Shown here piece after piece: positions 8,270 through 17,095 of a stretch of 64,000 bases of DNA; position 1 is the first letter of the stretch; each line of letters begins with the position of its first letter. Where the stretch lies: positions 62,001 through 126,000 of the forward strand of contig NZ_PGVF01000003.1 of NCBI RefSeq assembly GCF_002860285.1, given 5' to 3'. This stretch comes from Bacillus sp. M6-12. Its GTDB lineage: Bacteria > Bacillota > Bacilli > Bacillales > DSM-1321. The position numbers and the translations under genes were made by a program. The notes under the pieces are model-generated. The model searched no databases and was not told where the DNA came from. It was given only the letters and a program-made list of their open reading frames with translations.

Positions 8270-8308
8270 GAGAACACCTCTCCTCCGTATTGTTTAAATG
8301 AAACAGCC

Positions 8309-9757
8309 TTACATATCTGTCCTATGGATAATCGCTTGTAATTCGGTATTTTCATATAATCCTTCAACTCCATGACCTCTTCCGATCCCGCTTTGTTTAA
8401 ATCCACCAAACGGCATATTTGCGGCTGATGCCCCTACTCTGTGAATGTTTACAAAAACACTTCCAGATTGCAGTTTCCGTCCCAGTTTAAATCCACGGTC
8501 AACATCTGCAGTCCAAATGGAATTGCCCAGTCCGAATTCAGAATCGTTTGCCATACGAATGGCATCCTCTTCAGTTTCAAATGGGATGATCGGAATAACT
8601 GGGCCAAATTGTTCCTCCTTCACAATTTCAGCCTCATGAGAAACATTGGTTATGATGGTAGGCAAGATATAATAACCATCCTCAAATGATACATTGTCGG
8701 CAATTCTACCAACGGTCTGTACAGTAGCGCCACTCGCTTTTGAATTGTCGATCAAATTTTTCACGGTGTCAAACTGGCTTTTATTATTCAATGGACCCAT
8801 CGTTGTTTCCGGATCTAGTCCAAATCCAACTACAATCTTATTTGCAGCCTGCGTAAATTTCTCTACGAAGCTATCATAATGTTCCTTACAAACATAAATC
8901 CTCTTAATGCCATAGCAAATCTGTCCGCTTGCGGTAAAAACTCCTTTGATGAATTCATCAATTAAATGCTCATTCACTACAGCATCCCTTAAAATGATTG
9001 CTGCATCATTTCCGCCTAATTCCATGCTGACATTCTTTATGGTATCAGCCGCACCTTTCAGTATCGAACGGCCCACTTCAGTGCTGCCGGTAAAGGAGAC
9101 TTTACGAATCATCGGATGGGTCACCATGGCATCCCCTACAGAAGCACCGGACCCTGCGACGATATTTAATACTCCTTCTGGCAAATATCCAGACACTTCA
9201 TTCAATATCTTAGTTAATGTAAGCGGACATGACATGGATGGCTTTAAAACCACTGTATTCCCAGCCAGCAGTGCCGGTGCCAACATTAAAAATGCCAAGA
9301 TAATCGGATAATTCCATGGAACAATAATGGAAACGACGCCTATCGGCTGTCTTGCTAAAATCATCTTGCCCTGGCTTGTTTCAATTACCCGGTCATCCAG
9401 CTCGTGAACTAAAGAACTATAATATCTAAGTACATTGGCTGCACCCAAAAGATCATGCTTTGCATCCCGCAACACTTTGCCGTGCTCCATAACAAGTAGC
9501 CGAGCCAATGCTTCACAATTTTTCTCTATGTATTGCGCAGTTCGTGTCAGATAAAGTGCCCGTTCACTTGCAGGAATCTCGGCCCACTGCTGCCAAGCCT
9601 TGCTTGCACTTTCGACTGCTTCATGCACATGAATCTCTGAACCTACAGAAATCTCACCAACAACTTGCGCAATATTCGCGGGGTTATAAATCAGCACATT
9701 TTTATTAGACCCAATCTGCTTTCCATTAATCGTTAATCTTTCTTGGACGATATCCAT
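8309..9757 (-). CDS. Aldehyde dehydrogenase, NAD(P)-dependent
   Basis: 482 residues, normal family length. Catalytic residues are visible: Asn149 (PWNYP), Glu246 (MELGGN) and Cys281 in the unusual SGQICYGIKRIYV context. The same GQIC..KRIYV signature occurs in the aldehyde dehydrogenase at 40937, so the two are close paralogues. First gene of the operon, with AAGGAGG before the ATG. It oxidises an aldehyde to an acid; the substrate is not evident. The Gln-Ile-Cys motif followed by bulky residues may mark a special substrate class. Confidence 0.9.
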   Translation of the reverse strand: MDIVQERLTINGKQIGSNKNVLIYNPANIAQVVGEISVGSEIHVHEAVESASKAWQQWAEIPASERALYLTRTAQYIEKNCEALARLLVMEHGKVLRDAKHDLLGAANVLRYYSSLVHELDDRVIETSQGKMILARQPIGVVSIIVPWNYPIILAFLMLAPALLAGNTVVLKPSMSCPLTLTKILNEVSGYLPEGVLNIVAGSGASVGDAMVTHPMIRKVSFTGSTEVGRSILKGAADTIKNVSMELGGNDAAIILRDAVVNEHLIDEFIKGVFTASGQICYGIKRIYVCKEHYDSFVEKFTQAANKIVVGFGLDPETTMGPLNNKSQFDTVKNLIDNSKASGATVQTVGRIADNVSFEDGYYILPTIITNVSHEAEIVKEEQFGPVIPIIPFETEEDAIRMANDSEFGLGNSIWTADVDRGFKLGRKLQSGSVFVNIHRVGASAANMPFGGFKQSGIGRGHGVEGLYENTELQAIIHRTDM

Positions 9758-10146
9758 TTCGGCCTCCTTGATTAGCTGTCAGGTTTGTATTCATTTATTA
9801 GGTAGAGTGTGTTGCTGCAAATGATCGAGCAATGTAATACCCTACACCAAATGACACCGCTTACAATTAAGAGTTAGTTATTGACCATAGTTAAATGGTC
9901 ACATAGAAACCATTTATAGGGATATAACTGCACTTTTGAAGTTTACTATATGTGAATTTCATGTATTATTTGTGAATATATTATAATATTAATTTGAATT
10001 TTTTGAATAGTCAATGCTTTATGGGGGTTATATTTTTTATTTTGCTTGATCATAATCGATCAGGAAAAACCCGATAATTTTTTCACTATCGGTTTTTTCC
10101 AATTTGACCACCCGGTTTTCCTCAACCTAATGTTGTTATCAAACTT
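9758..10146. other. Gap with promoter region of the 9757 operon
   Basis: AT-rich sequence without an ORF I can support. It should hold the promoter of the aldehyde dehydrogenase operon (right to left) and the IclR terminator described separately. No clear palindromic operator was recognised. Confidence 0.5.
10065..10098 (-). terminator. Terminator of the IclR gene at 10147
   Basis: Stem AAAAACCCGATA / TATCGGTTTTTT around a 10-base loop, with T-runs on both sides, so it can work on either strand. It lies 49 bases after the IclR stop. Confidence 0.75.
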
Positions 10147-10917
10147 TCAAAAATTTAGTTGCTTATATCCAAGCTGGTGTGAAATAACATTGCATTTATC
10201 CAATAATTTACTTGCGGACAAAGAGGTTGGTGAAATGTCATGGTCTCCATAAAGTCCTATCACACTAATTGCCCCAGCTAGTTTCATATCCGCATAAAAA
10301 ATGGGTCTGCTTATAGCGGCAATACCGGATATTAGACTGCTTTCTGTTACAGAAAAGCCAGTTTTCCTTATCCTTTCAATCTCCGTATTAAAATCGTCAG
10401 GAATAATTCTGCCTGCTGTCAGCTCTTTTTGATACAGAGGATCTGTTATTTCCTCAGGAAGAAAAGCCCTGAAAATTTTCCCTGTTGCTGTATATAGAGG
10501 TACATATGAACCTGTATCTATCCCTATATTGATAATTTTATTACTTTTTTCCCAACGAACAAAAAATGGACCACGATCTCGCCAGATGCTCAATCCAACC
10601 GTTTCGTTTAATTGATCCCTTAATTCTAATAGGTGTGGTGCAGCCTGTTTTGCGACATCAAGGCCGTCAAAAGCTGCGCTGCCTAGAGAGATTAATTCTG
10701 GACCTAAGTGCCATTTTGGATTATCCTCGTTTTCGCGAATTAATACACCGAGATGTATAAAAGAGTTAAGGTATCTGTAAATCTGACTCTTATGTAATTT
10801 TGTTTCATTTGCTATCTCACTTAAACTAAGAGGCACTTTTTTTTCTGCAAACGTACGCAAAATGGAAAACCCAACTTCCAAGGATTGTATGCGGCGATTT
10901 TTATCGTTTTCTTCCAT
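10147..10917 (-). CDS. IclR-family regulator
   Basis: 256 residues. The ATG at 10917 follows GTGGAGG by 8 bases; the upstream in-frame GTG at 10932 is part of that site and is rejected. Winged helix at about 10-70 (SLSEIANETKLHKSQIYRYL), then the effector domain with ATGKIFRAF near 150. It stands alone between the aldehyde dehydrogenase operon and the FAD hydroxylase gene and may control either or both. It is closely similar in layout to the IclR at 5285. Confidence 0.9.
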   Translation of the reverse strand: MEENDKNRRIQSLEVGFSILRTFAEKKVPLSLSEIANETKLHKSQIYRYLNSFIHLGVLIRENEDNPKWHLGPELISLGSAAFDGLDVAKQAAPHLLELRDQLNETVGLSIWRDRGPFFVRWEKSNKIINIGIDTGSYVPLYTATGKIFRAFLPEEITDPLYQKELTAGRIIPDDFNTEIERIRKTGFSVTESSLISGIAAISRPIFYADMKLAGAISVIGLYGDHDISPTSLSASKLLDKCNVISHQLGYKQLNF

Positions 10918-10941
10918 AATATATTCCTCCACGTAGCATCA

Positions 10942-10964
10942 GATTAATTAACACCTCGTTAATC
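10942..10964. promoter_or_regulatory. Inverted repeat upstream of IclR gene
   Basis: GATTAA and TTAATC separated by 11 bases, about 25 bases upstream of the IclR ATG. The position suits an autoregulatory operator, but the half-sites are short and AT-rich, so chance is possible. Confidence 0.3.
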
Positions 10965-11205
10965 ATATTAATTGTTCTTTTTTTAGTCAAGAGATGGGTG
11001 GAATATTTATGGCACGTAAATTGCGATTAATGAAAGTAAACCCTTCAAACGGTGGTGCATGGACTGCTTTAAAAACCAGCATGTTGGATTAATGTATTCA
11101 ATCTATTCAATCATTTTTATTAGTTTTGCATAATATTAGATTGATTATTCAGTTAATTTTTATCGCCGGTATGTCTTTCTATCTACGGACTGGAAAAGCC
11201 AGATA

Positions 11206-12435
11206 TTAATTGTTTTGAGTTGCTTTTGGCGGTTCCCCAATTCCCTGTTCGCGGACCGCTGTAATTAATGATGTTCGAAGCAGCCATTGTTTCGCGCATT
11301 CAGGATTTGCTGCCAGATCCGCCATTTGTCTTTGCATTTTCAATCGGTATTCAGGATCATTTTCTTTCATTAAATTTGTATTCTTTTCTGTGATCTCTTT
11401 TACATAATCCAGAGCTACTTGACGGCGAACAGAATTATACACTTCAAGTTCTACTTCAATCTTTGATTTATTGCCCTCGCCTAATATACGGATCAAACGT
11501 TTGCTTAAATCGACAGCATCATGGATGCCACTGTTTAAGCCCAAACCTCCGAGCGGACTGTTTATGTGTGCCGCATCCCCCATAAGAACAACGCGTCCAT
11601 TATAAAACTTTTCCGCGACACGCTGGTGCACTCTATAAATCATTTTCTCAACGATAGGAAATGTGTCATTGGTATTCAATGCTCTCTTAAATCCACGCTG
11701 AATGCTTTCATCGCTTAGTGCCTCTTCATCTGAGATGGAAGTTGGAATAGGATACAATAATCTCCATGCTTCCGGCACTTTTAGAATGAACAGGAATTCA
11801 TCTGGATCAGAAATGTAATTCACATAAGCAAGATCTGGCACGTAATTGGTGAAGGATACCGGTGTACCAACAAGTAAAAACCGCTCTTCAAGAGTATATC
11901 CATCGAAAGATAGACCCAAAGATTTACGGACTGTACTCCTTGCACCGTCTGCACCTAGCAAGAAGGAAGCTCTATGTACCTTTTCCCCATCCGGAGTGTG
12001 GATCTTCACAGTCACTCCCTCTTCATCTTGTTTAATTCCAATAACCTCGGAATTAAACAGGACATTTGCTACTGGTCTTTGCAGCAATCTTTCATACACT
12101 ACTTGAGTGTAAGTTGATTGCGGGCATTGCAGGCGGAAAGGGAACTTGGTTTCGTCCTTAATGAGAGATGCGTTAAATTCCGCATAAAGTCCTGTTTGCC
12201 TATCACGATATTGAATGATTGGTGCTTTTAATCCCCTTTTTAACAATTCCTCTGCAAGACCGGTTGGCTCAAGTAATTCCATCGTTCCCGCATGAAAAGT
12301 CGAAGCTCTCCACTCCTTGTTCGGGGCCCCATTCTTTTCAAGGACCAAAACCGGGACTCCTTGTTGAGTAAGTACCTCAGCAGCAGTTAAACCTACCGGA
12401 CCAGCTCCTACAATAATGACTGGATTTTCTAACAT
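11206..12435 (-). CDS. FAD-dependent aromatic hydroxylase (PHBH fold)
   Basis: 409 residues from the ATG at 12435; AAGGAGGA lies 6 bases upstream, and the in-frame GTG at 12441 is too close to it. Rossmann motif GAGPVGLTAAE at about 8-18, the LLGADGARSTVRK stretch near 160-172 and the GDAAH FAD motif near 285 identify a flavoprotein monooxygenase that hydroxylates an aromatic ring with NAD(P)H and oxygen. It is not closely like the 3-hydroxybenzoate 6-hydroxylases elsewhere in the window. The upstream region holds repeated GTTAAC sites. The substrate is unknown; a phenolic acid is likely. Confidence 0.85.
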   Translation of the reverse strand: MLENPVIIVGAGPVGLTAAEVLTQQGVPVLVLEKNGAPNKEWRASTFHAGTMELLEPTGLAEELLKRGLKAPIIQYRDRQTGLYAEFNASLIKDETKFPFRLQCPQSTYTQVVYERLLQRPVANVLFNSEVIGIKQDEEGVTVKIHTPDGEKVHRASFLLGADGARSTVRKSLGLSFDGYTLEERFLLVGTPVSFTNYVPDLAYVNYISDPDEFLFILKVPEAWRLLYPIPTSISDEEALSDESIQRGFKRALNTNDTFPIVEKMIYRVHQRVAEKFYNGRVVLMGDAAHINSPLGGLGLNSGIHDAVDLSKRLIRILGEGNKSKIEVELEVYNSVRRQVALDYVKEITEKNTNLMKENDPEYRLKMQRQMADLAANPECAKQWLLRTSLITAVREQGIGEPPKATQNN

Positions 12436-12764
12436 CTGCACTCCTCCTTATTGTTTAGATGATTCGCAAAAACATGTTAAAGCAATACACAGTTAATCAC
12501 TTTACTCGTTATCTATGTGTTAACGATATAAACAATATGTTAATTGTACTTTCACATTATCACCACTTTTATCATGATGTCAATTGATTTTTAACATAAT
12601 TACAAGGTTAACATTCTAACTTTTTAGTTAACTCTTAAATCAGGTTATTATATTGAATTATTATTAAAAATAAGCATTTTGGTAAAAAAACAGCCATATT
12701 AACCAGCCTATTAACAGCAGAATATTCATTTTGCGAAGTTAACATTAATGTATTTAATAGGTAG
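12436..12764. promoter_or_regulatory. Promoter region with repeated GTTAAC elements
   Basis: Gap upstream of the FAD hydroxylase. GTTAAC occurs at 12519, 12607, 12627 and 12738, with related GTTAAT at 12492 and 12539; GTTAACATT occurs twice (12607 and 12738). The clustering looks like multiple binding sites for a regulator whose gene is not adjacent, but the motif is AT-rich. No ORF is supported here. Confidence 0.4.
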
Positions 12765-13967
12765 CTAAACATCCAATCCAGGTGCTCGTGTTTCCATATA
12801 TGGTTCCTGCATGTGCTTATGAATAACAACAGCCGCTATTAACATAAATGTAAACAGCGAGAAATAAAGAGCCTTGTCTCCCCCAATATGATGAAAAACT
12901 GCACCTAGCAAAGGTCCAACCCCTGCTCCGCTAAAGCGAATAAAATTGTAGGTTCCAATTGCCGTTCCTTTCTTTTCATGAAATAGATTAATCAATGTTG
13001 TGGTTTGAGCGGGAAGACCAATTCCGAGTGACATCCCATATAACAATAAAAAGGTAATCAAAATAGGTTTAGGTAAAATGTTGAACATCAAATAAAAACA
13101 AAAAATCAATACGATCAGTGAAATTCCATATGACGTTCCAATTAGAATAGTTTTTCTAGTGAAATAGCCTTGAAGTCTGCCACCTACAGCAGAACCAAGT
13201 AAAAGCCCTGCCGTTAAAGGGATATAAAACAACCCTTTTGATGTTACAGACATATCATATACATTCTGTAATAATCCGGGTAAGAATACGAGAAGAACAT
13301 AATACCCATAAAACTGTATAAACCCAAGCAGCATTATGGAGAAAGAAGCTCTATTAAACAGGATTTCTTTAAACGTTCGAAATGTAATCTTTACCGGAGC
13401 TAAATCCTTTGGCAATGTCTCATATAGGACAATACGGTTATAAATAAAACTTATTAATGCCAATACTAGTAGAACTAGAAATATCCCTTTCCAATGAAAA
13501 AAACCAGAAACAAAACTTCCTAATACAGGACCAAAAACAGGTCCTATAAAGACCATGGTTTGGTAAACACTCATGGCTTTGCCGCGGTCCTTGGCTGCAT
13601 AGATATCCCCAATGACAGCTGCGGCCACTACTGAACCTGTGCTTATCCCAAATGCTTGAACAGCTCTTCCAACCAAGAAGAGATAATAGTTTTGAGTCAG
13701 AAGACATATCAACGATCCCGCCATGAACAAGAGAAGTCCCGGCAGAAGGATCGCCTTTCGTCCACGGGTATCCGCTAATGGTCCAATAATGAATTGGCTT
13801 GACGATAATATAAAGGTAAAAATGGAAATCGTCAGATTCACCATAAATGTATTAGCTGCAAAATAACCGCTGATTTCAGGAAGACTCGGCGTGTATACGG
13901 TTTGAGTAAACGGTGCTAAAAAAGCTGCAATCGATAGGCCGGCCAGTATCTTTTTCTCTTTAGTCAT
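12765..13967 (-). CDS. MFS transporter, Bcr/CflA drug-resistance type
   Basis: 400 residues with about 12 hydrophobic segments. The N-terminal part TVYTPSLPEISGYF and GPLADTRGRKAILL match the DHA1/Bcr-CflA group, with the loop 2-3 motif GPLADTRGRK and VGRAVQAFG near residue 105. These proteins export small organic molecules by proton antiport. TAGGAGG precedes the ATG. In this setting it could export a toxic aromatic intermediate or import substrate, but the family alone does not decide. It is followed by the FAD hydroxylase but separated by about 330 bases. Confidence 0.85.
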   Translation of the reverse strand: MTKEKKILAGLSIAAFLAPFTQTVYTPSLPEISGYFAANTFMVNLTISIFTFILSSSQFIIGPLADTRGRKAILLPGLLLFMAGSLICLLTQNYYLFLVGRAVQAFGISTGSVVAAAVIGDIYAAKDRGKAMSVYQTMVFIGPVFGPVLGSFVSGFFHWKGIFLVLLVLALISFIYNRIVLYETLPKDLAPVKITFRTFKEILFNRASFSIMLLGFIQFYGYYVLLVFLPGLLQNVYDMSVTSKGLFYIPLTAGLLLGSAVGGRLQGYFTRKTILIGTSYGISLIVLIFCFYLMFNILPKPILITFLLLYGMSLGIGLPAQTTTLINLFHEKKGTAIGTYNFIRFSGAGVGPLLGAVFHHIGGDKALYFSLFTFMLIAAVVIHKHMQEPYMETRAPGLDV

Positions 13968-14299
13968 GCCGATGTTTTCCTCCTAATAAAATGGTCAATT
14001 AATCTGAAGTATCGCTCCTAATCTATGATGTTTTGGTTTTGGTAGTACTACCGTCTAAATAAACGAATGGAGACAAAAAAACGAAATAATCCCCTTCCAA
14101 TAATTAGATGGGGACTACTTCATTCTGTCATAACGATCATAAAAAATGACAACGTCGTGGTTACTCCAACGTTTTACACGTTTATATAACACGGTTAATT
14201 GCATCCTTATCTAATAAAATAAAAGGTTTCTTAATTCAAAGCCATAGCTTAAGCACAAATTAGGCTGAATGATTTATCGTTCATCTTAGCGTGACAATC
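13968..14299. other. Gap: promoter region, no gene seen
   Basis: Upstream region of the MFS gene and downstream region of the lyase operon. TCCCC / GGGGA around 14089-14115 could form a short stem followed on the minus strand by a T-rich tract, a weak terminator candidate. Nothing else is supported. Confidence 0.35.
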
Positions 14300-15217
14300 T
14301 TAATTTTGTGTCGTTGCAGTTGTATTCCTTTGTATCTTGTGAAGATGCCCTGTCAATTGACGCTCGGTCAAGGGTTTCACAAGCTCAACACAATCCAGAA
14401 TCTTGTCAAAATCGATTCCGGTTTCAATGCCCATCTCGTGCATCATCATAACTAAATCCTCTGTTGCTGTATTTCCTGCAGCACCTGGAGCAAATGGGCA
14501 TCCGCCAAGTCCCCCGATTGAACTATCAAAGACTGTTACTCCAGCCTGAAGGGCTGCCAACGTGTTTGCTTGAGCTAATCCATATGTATCATGGAAATGA
14601 GCTCCAATCTTAGCTTTAGGAGATTTCTCAAAGATGTTGGAAAATAGTTCATAGACTTGCTGTGGGTTTGCGCGGCCAATCGTGTCACAAACTACAATTT
14701 CGTCAACATCTAACTTCTCGACTTGTTCAATCATTTTCATAACTTCATTGACAGCTACTTTCCCCTCAAATGGACACCAAAATGAGGTAGCGATGTCGAA
14801 ACGGATAAATATACCATCCTCTTTTGCGCGATAAATGACAGATTCTAATTGGGACATAGATTCTTCCCTGCTCATCCTTACATTTTTTTTGTTAAATGTA
14901 TTACTCGCTCCTACAACTAGAGCAACAGCATTCACATTACTCTGGATTGCACGATCATACCCTTTTTGATTTGGAATGAGCGCTATATATTGAATGTCTG
15001 TTTTTCTAGTGATTTTTTCCAGTACTTCCTTTGCGTCCTTCATCTGAGGCACATGTACGGGATGGACAAAAGATGTTGCCTCAATTCGGGTTATGCCAGT
15101 TTCAGACAAAGCGTTGATAAGTTCCACTTTATGTTCCGTTGAAATAAATCGAGATTCATTTTGCAGCCCATCACGAGGACCCACTTCTACTATTTCAACC
15201 TTTTTCGGCAGATACAT
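14300..15217 (-). CDS. HMG-CoA-lyase-family lyase, possibly citramalyl-CoA or malyl-CoA lyase
   Basis: 305 residues. Family landmarks: GPRDGLQNE at 13-21, metal ligands H207 and H209 in AHFHDTYGL, and the HMG-CoA lyase active-site loop GGLGGCPFAPGAAGN with Cys240. The family cleaves 3-hydroxy-3-methylacyl-CoA type thioesters to acetyl-CoA plus a keto acid. It is the last gene of an operon with a class III CoA-transferase and an aconitase-type hydratase; the same trio is expected for citramalate use, and a (R)-citramalyl-CoA lyase of this family is known from Chloroflexus. True HMG-CoA lyase for leucine breakdown is the alternative, but no leucine genes are nearby. Confidence 0.85.
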   Translation of the reverse strand: MYLPKKVEIVEVGPRDGLQNESRFISTEHKVELINALSETGITRIEATSFVHPVHVPQMKDAKEVLEKITRKTDIQYIALIPNQKGYDRAIQSNVNAVALVVGASNTFNKKNVRMSREESMSQLESVIYRAKEDGIFIRFDIATSFWCPFEGKVAVNEVMKMIEQVEKLDVDEIVVCDTIGRANPQQVYELFSNIFEKSPKAKIGAHFHDTYGLAQANTLAALQAGVTVFDSSIGGLGGCPFAPGAAGNTATEDLVMMMHEMGIETGIDFDKILDCVELVKPLTERQLTGHLHKIQRNTTATTQN

Positions 15218-15229
15218 CTTACTTCCTCC

Positions 15230-15730
15230 TTATGATGAAATTCCCATCCGTTTTGCCAAATATGCTTCAAGGCCACCTAGAGAAACCATTTCAACTAAGT
15301 GTTCGGGAAGTTTTGTAGTATCATAGTTTGTTCCTTTGGTGATGTTGTTTACAGTTCCTTCCAACAGGTTTATTTCCAGTTCATCACCTTCATCAATATG
15401 AGAGGTGTCCCCCATCTCTACCACTGGAAGTCCAATGTTAATGGCATTCCGATAAAAAATGCGGGCGAAGAAATTGCCCAATATCGCACCTACCTGTAAA
15501 TGTTTTAATACCAGAGGGGCGGTTTCACGACTGGAACCTGAACCAAAGTTATCGCCCGCTACAATAATGTCACCTGGCTGTATTTTTTTTGGAAATTCCG
15601 GATCGATGGCCTCCATTGCATGTTCTGCTTGCTTTTCAATCGATAGGCTCATGTATTGTCCTGGTGAAATTATATCTGTATTAATGTTGTCTCCATACTT
15701 CCACACGCGCCCCCGTATAATTGCCGACAT
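15230..15730 (-). CDS. Aconitase-family hydratase, small subunit (LeuD/HacB-like)
   Basis: 166 residues, the short LeuD2/HacB form rather than the about 200-residue bacterial LeuD. YGDNINTDIISPGQY at 12-26 and the swivel-domain substrate motif GSGSSRE at 63-69 are present. It starts directly after the large-subunit stop with no gap, so the two are coupled, and stops 12 bases before the lyase gene. With the large subunit it should hydrate or dehydrate a small dicarboxylic acid. Candidate substrates here are maleate or citraconate (as in HbzIJ), or mesaconate; isopropylmalate is less likely given the neighbours. Confidence 0.88.
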   Translation of the reverse strand: MSAIIRGRVWKYGDNINTDIISPGQYMSLSIEKQAEHAMEAIDPEFPKKIQPGDIIVAGDNFGSGSSRETAPLVLKHLQVGAILGNFFARIFYRNAINIGLPVVEMGDTSHIDEGDELEINLLEGTVNNITKGTNYDTTKLPEHLVEMVSLGGLEAYLAKRMGISS

Positions 15731-17005
15731 CTATATCATCATCTCCTTTTTAATGTATTTTCTTGGATCAGCAATTCTTCCCTCGATTGCAGTAGCAGCA
15801 ACAGTTGCTGGGGAGCCTAAATAAATTTCCCCGAGCGGGCTTCCCATTCTTCCTTTAAAATTACGGTTAGAAGAAGACATTACAACTTCCCCGGCACCAA
15901 TTACCCCACTGGTAAAACCTCCGCATGCTCCGCAGGAAGGCATATTCACAATACAACCCGCCTCGGTCAATATATCAAGAATTCCTTCTTTATTAGCCTG
16001 CATCCAAACCGCTTGGGAAGCAGGTACTACCAGGCAGCGAATATTCTTGGAAATCTTTTGCCCTTTAAGGATTTGGGCAGCAATCCTTAGGTCACTTAAA
16101 CGACCATTTGTACATGACCCTAAATATACTTGATCTACATTTGTTCCTTCGACAGCCGTAACAGGATGAACATTATCAATCTCATGAGGGCATGCTACCT
16201 GTGGTTCAAGTTCTGATGCGTTGTAAGTAAGTTCACGGATATACCGGGCGTCTATATCGCTTTGAATCCGGTCCATATCGTTAACTCCTTTTGCTCTCAA
16301 GAATTCCTCAACCACATCATCTGGTTCAATCAGACCTGTCTTTGCCCCTGCTTCGACTGCCATATTGGACAAGACCAATCTTTCGTCTAACGACATACCC
16401 CGTATTGCACTTCCCGAAAATTCAAGAACCTGATAGGTTGCCCCGGCATGCCCAATGTCCTTAATTGTTTTTAACATTAAATCCTTTGAGTACACACCTT
16501 GAGGGATTTGGCCATCCCAATTTACTTTAATAGTTTCAGGGACTTTTAACCATGTTTCACCCGTGAGAAGGACGCCAATCATTTCTGTTGACCCAATTCC
16601 CGTTGCGAACGCACCTAGGCCACCTGCCATGCATGTATGAGAATCAGTGCCTAGTATAAGTCTTCCAGGACGAACATGACCATGCTCCACAATGACCTGG
16701 TGACATGGGCCTTCAAATTCATAATAATGAGGCAGTTCATATTCTCTAGCCCAATCTCTTGTGTATTTCAATATATCCGCTTGATGCACTGTCGCCGGAG
16801 GAGTACAATGATCTGACACTACGACAACTTTTTCAGGGTCAAACAGTTTACCCCCTAATTTACGAAATCCTCTGTCAATGAGTCGCGGACCCAATAAATC
16901 ATGCATCATTGCAATATCAACTTTTACCCAAACAATTTCACCGGCCTTAACTTCTTTCTTTCCCGCAGCCCTTGCCAACGTCTTTTCAGCTATTGTCATG
17001 CCCAT
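15731..17005 (-). CDS. Aconitase-family hydratase, large subunit (LeuC/HacA-like)
   Basis: 424 residues from ATG 17005, chosen because MGMTIAEK is the usual family start and AAGGA lies upstream; an in-frame extension to 17041 precedes the ribosome binding site. The three 4Fe-4S cluster cysteines are visible: Cys298 (GSCTNGR), Cys358 and Cys361 (PSCGACGG). LILGTDSHTC at about 117-126 carries substrate-binding residues. Length and sequence fit the HacA/DmdA branch. Middle gene of the CoA-transferase-hydratase-lyase operon; proposed to hydrate a ring-fission diacid to a hydroxy acid. Confidence 0.9.
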   Translation of the reverse strand: MGMTIAEKTLARAAGKKEVKAGEIVWVKVDIAMMHDLLGPRLIDRGFRKLGGKLFDPEKVVVVSDHCTPPATVHQADILKYTRDWAREYELPHYYEFEGPCHQVIVEHGHVRPGRLILGTDSHTCMAGGLGAFATGIGSTEMIGVLLTGETWLKVPETIKVNWDGQIPQGVYSKDLMLKTIKDIGHAGATYQVLEFSGSAIRGMSLDERLVLSNMAVEAGAKTGLIEPDDVVEEFLRAKGVNDMDRIQSDIDARYIRELTYNASELEPQVACPHEIDNVHPVTAVEGTNVDQVYLGSCTNGRLSDLRIAAQILKGQKISKNIRCLVVPASQAVWMQANKEGILDILTEAGCIVNMPSCGACGGFTSGVIGAGEVVMSSSNRNFKGRMGSPLGEIYLGSPATVAATAIEGRIADPRKYIKKEMMI

Positions 17006-17095
17006 ATCAACACGTCCTTCCGACACGGAATAAATTCGCAAATCATTAACTACTATTCGGATGCATCAGCATTATGCAATGTTTTTAAGTGCTTT

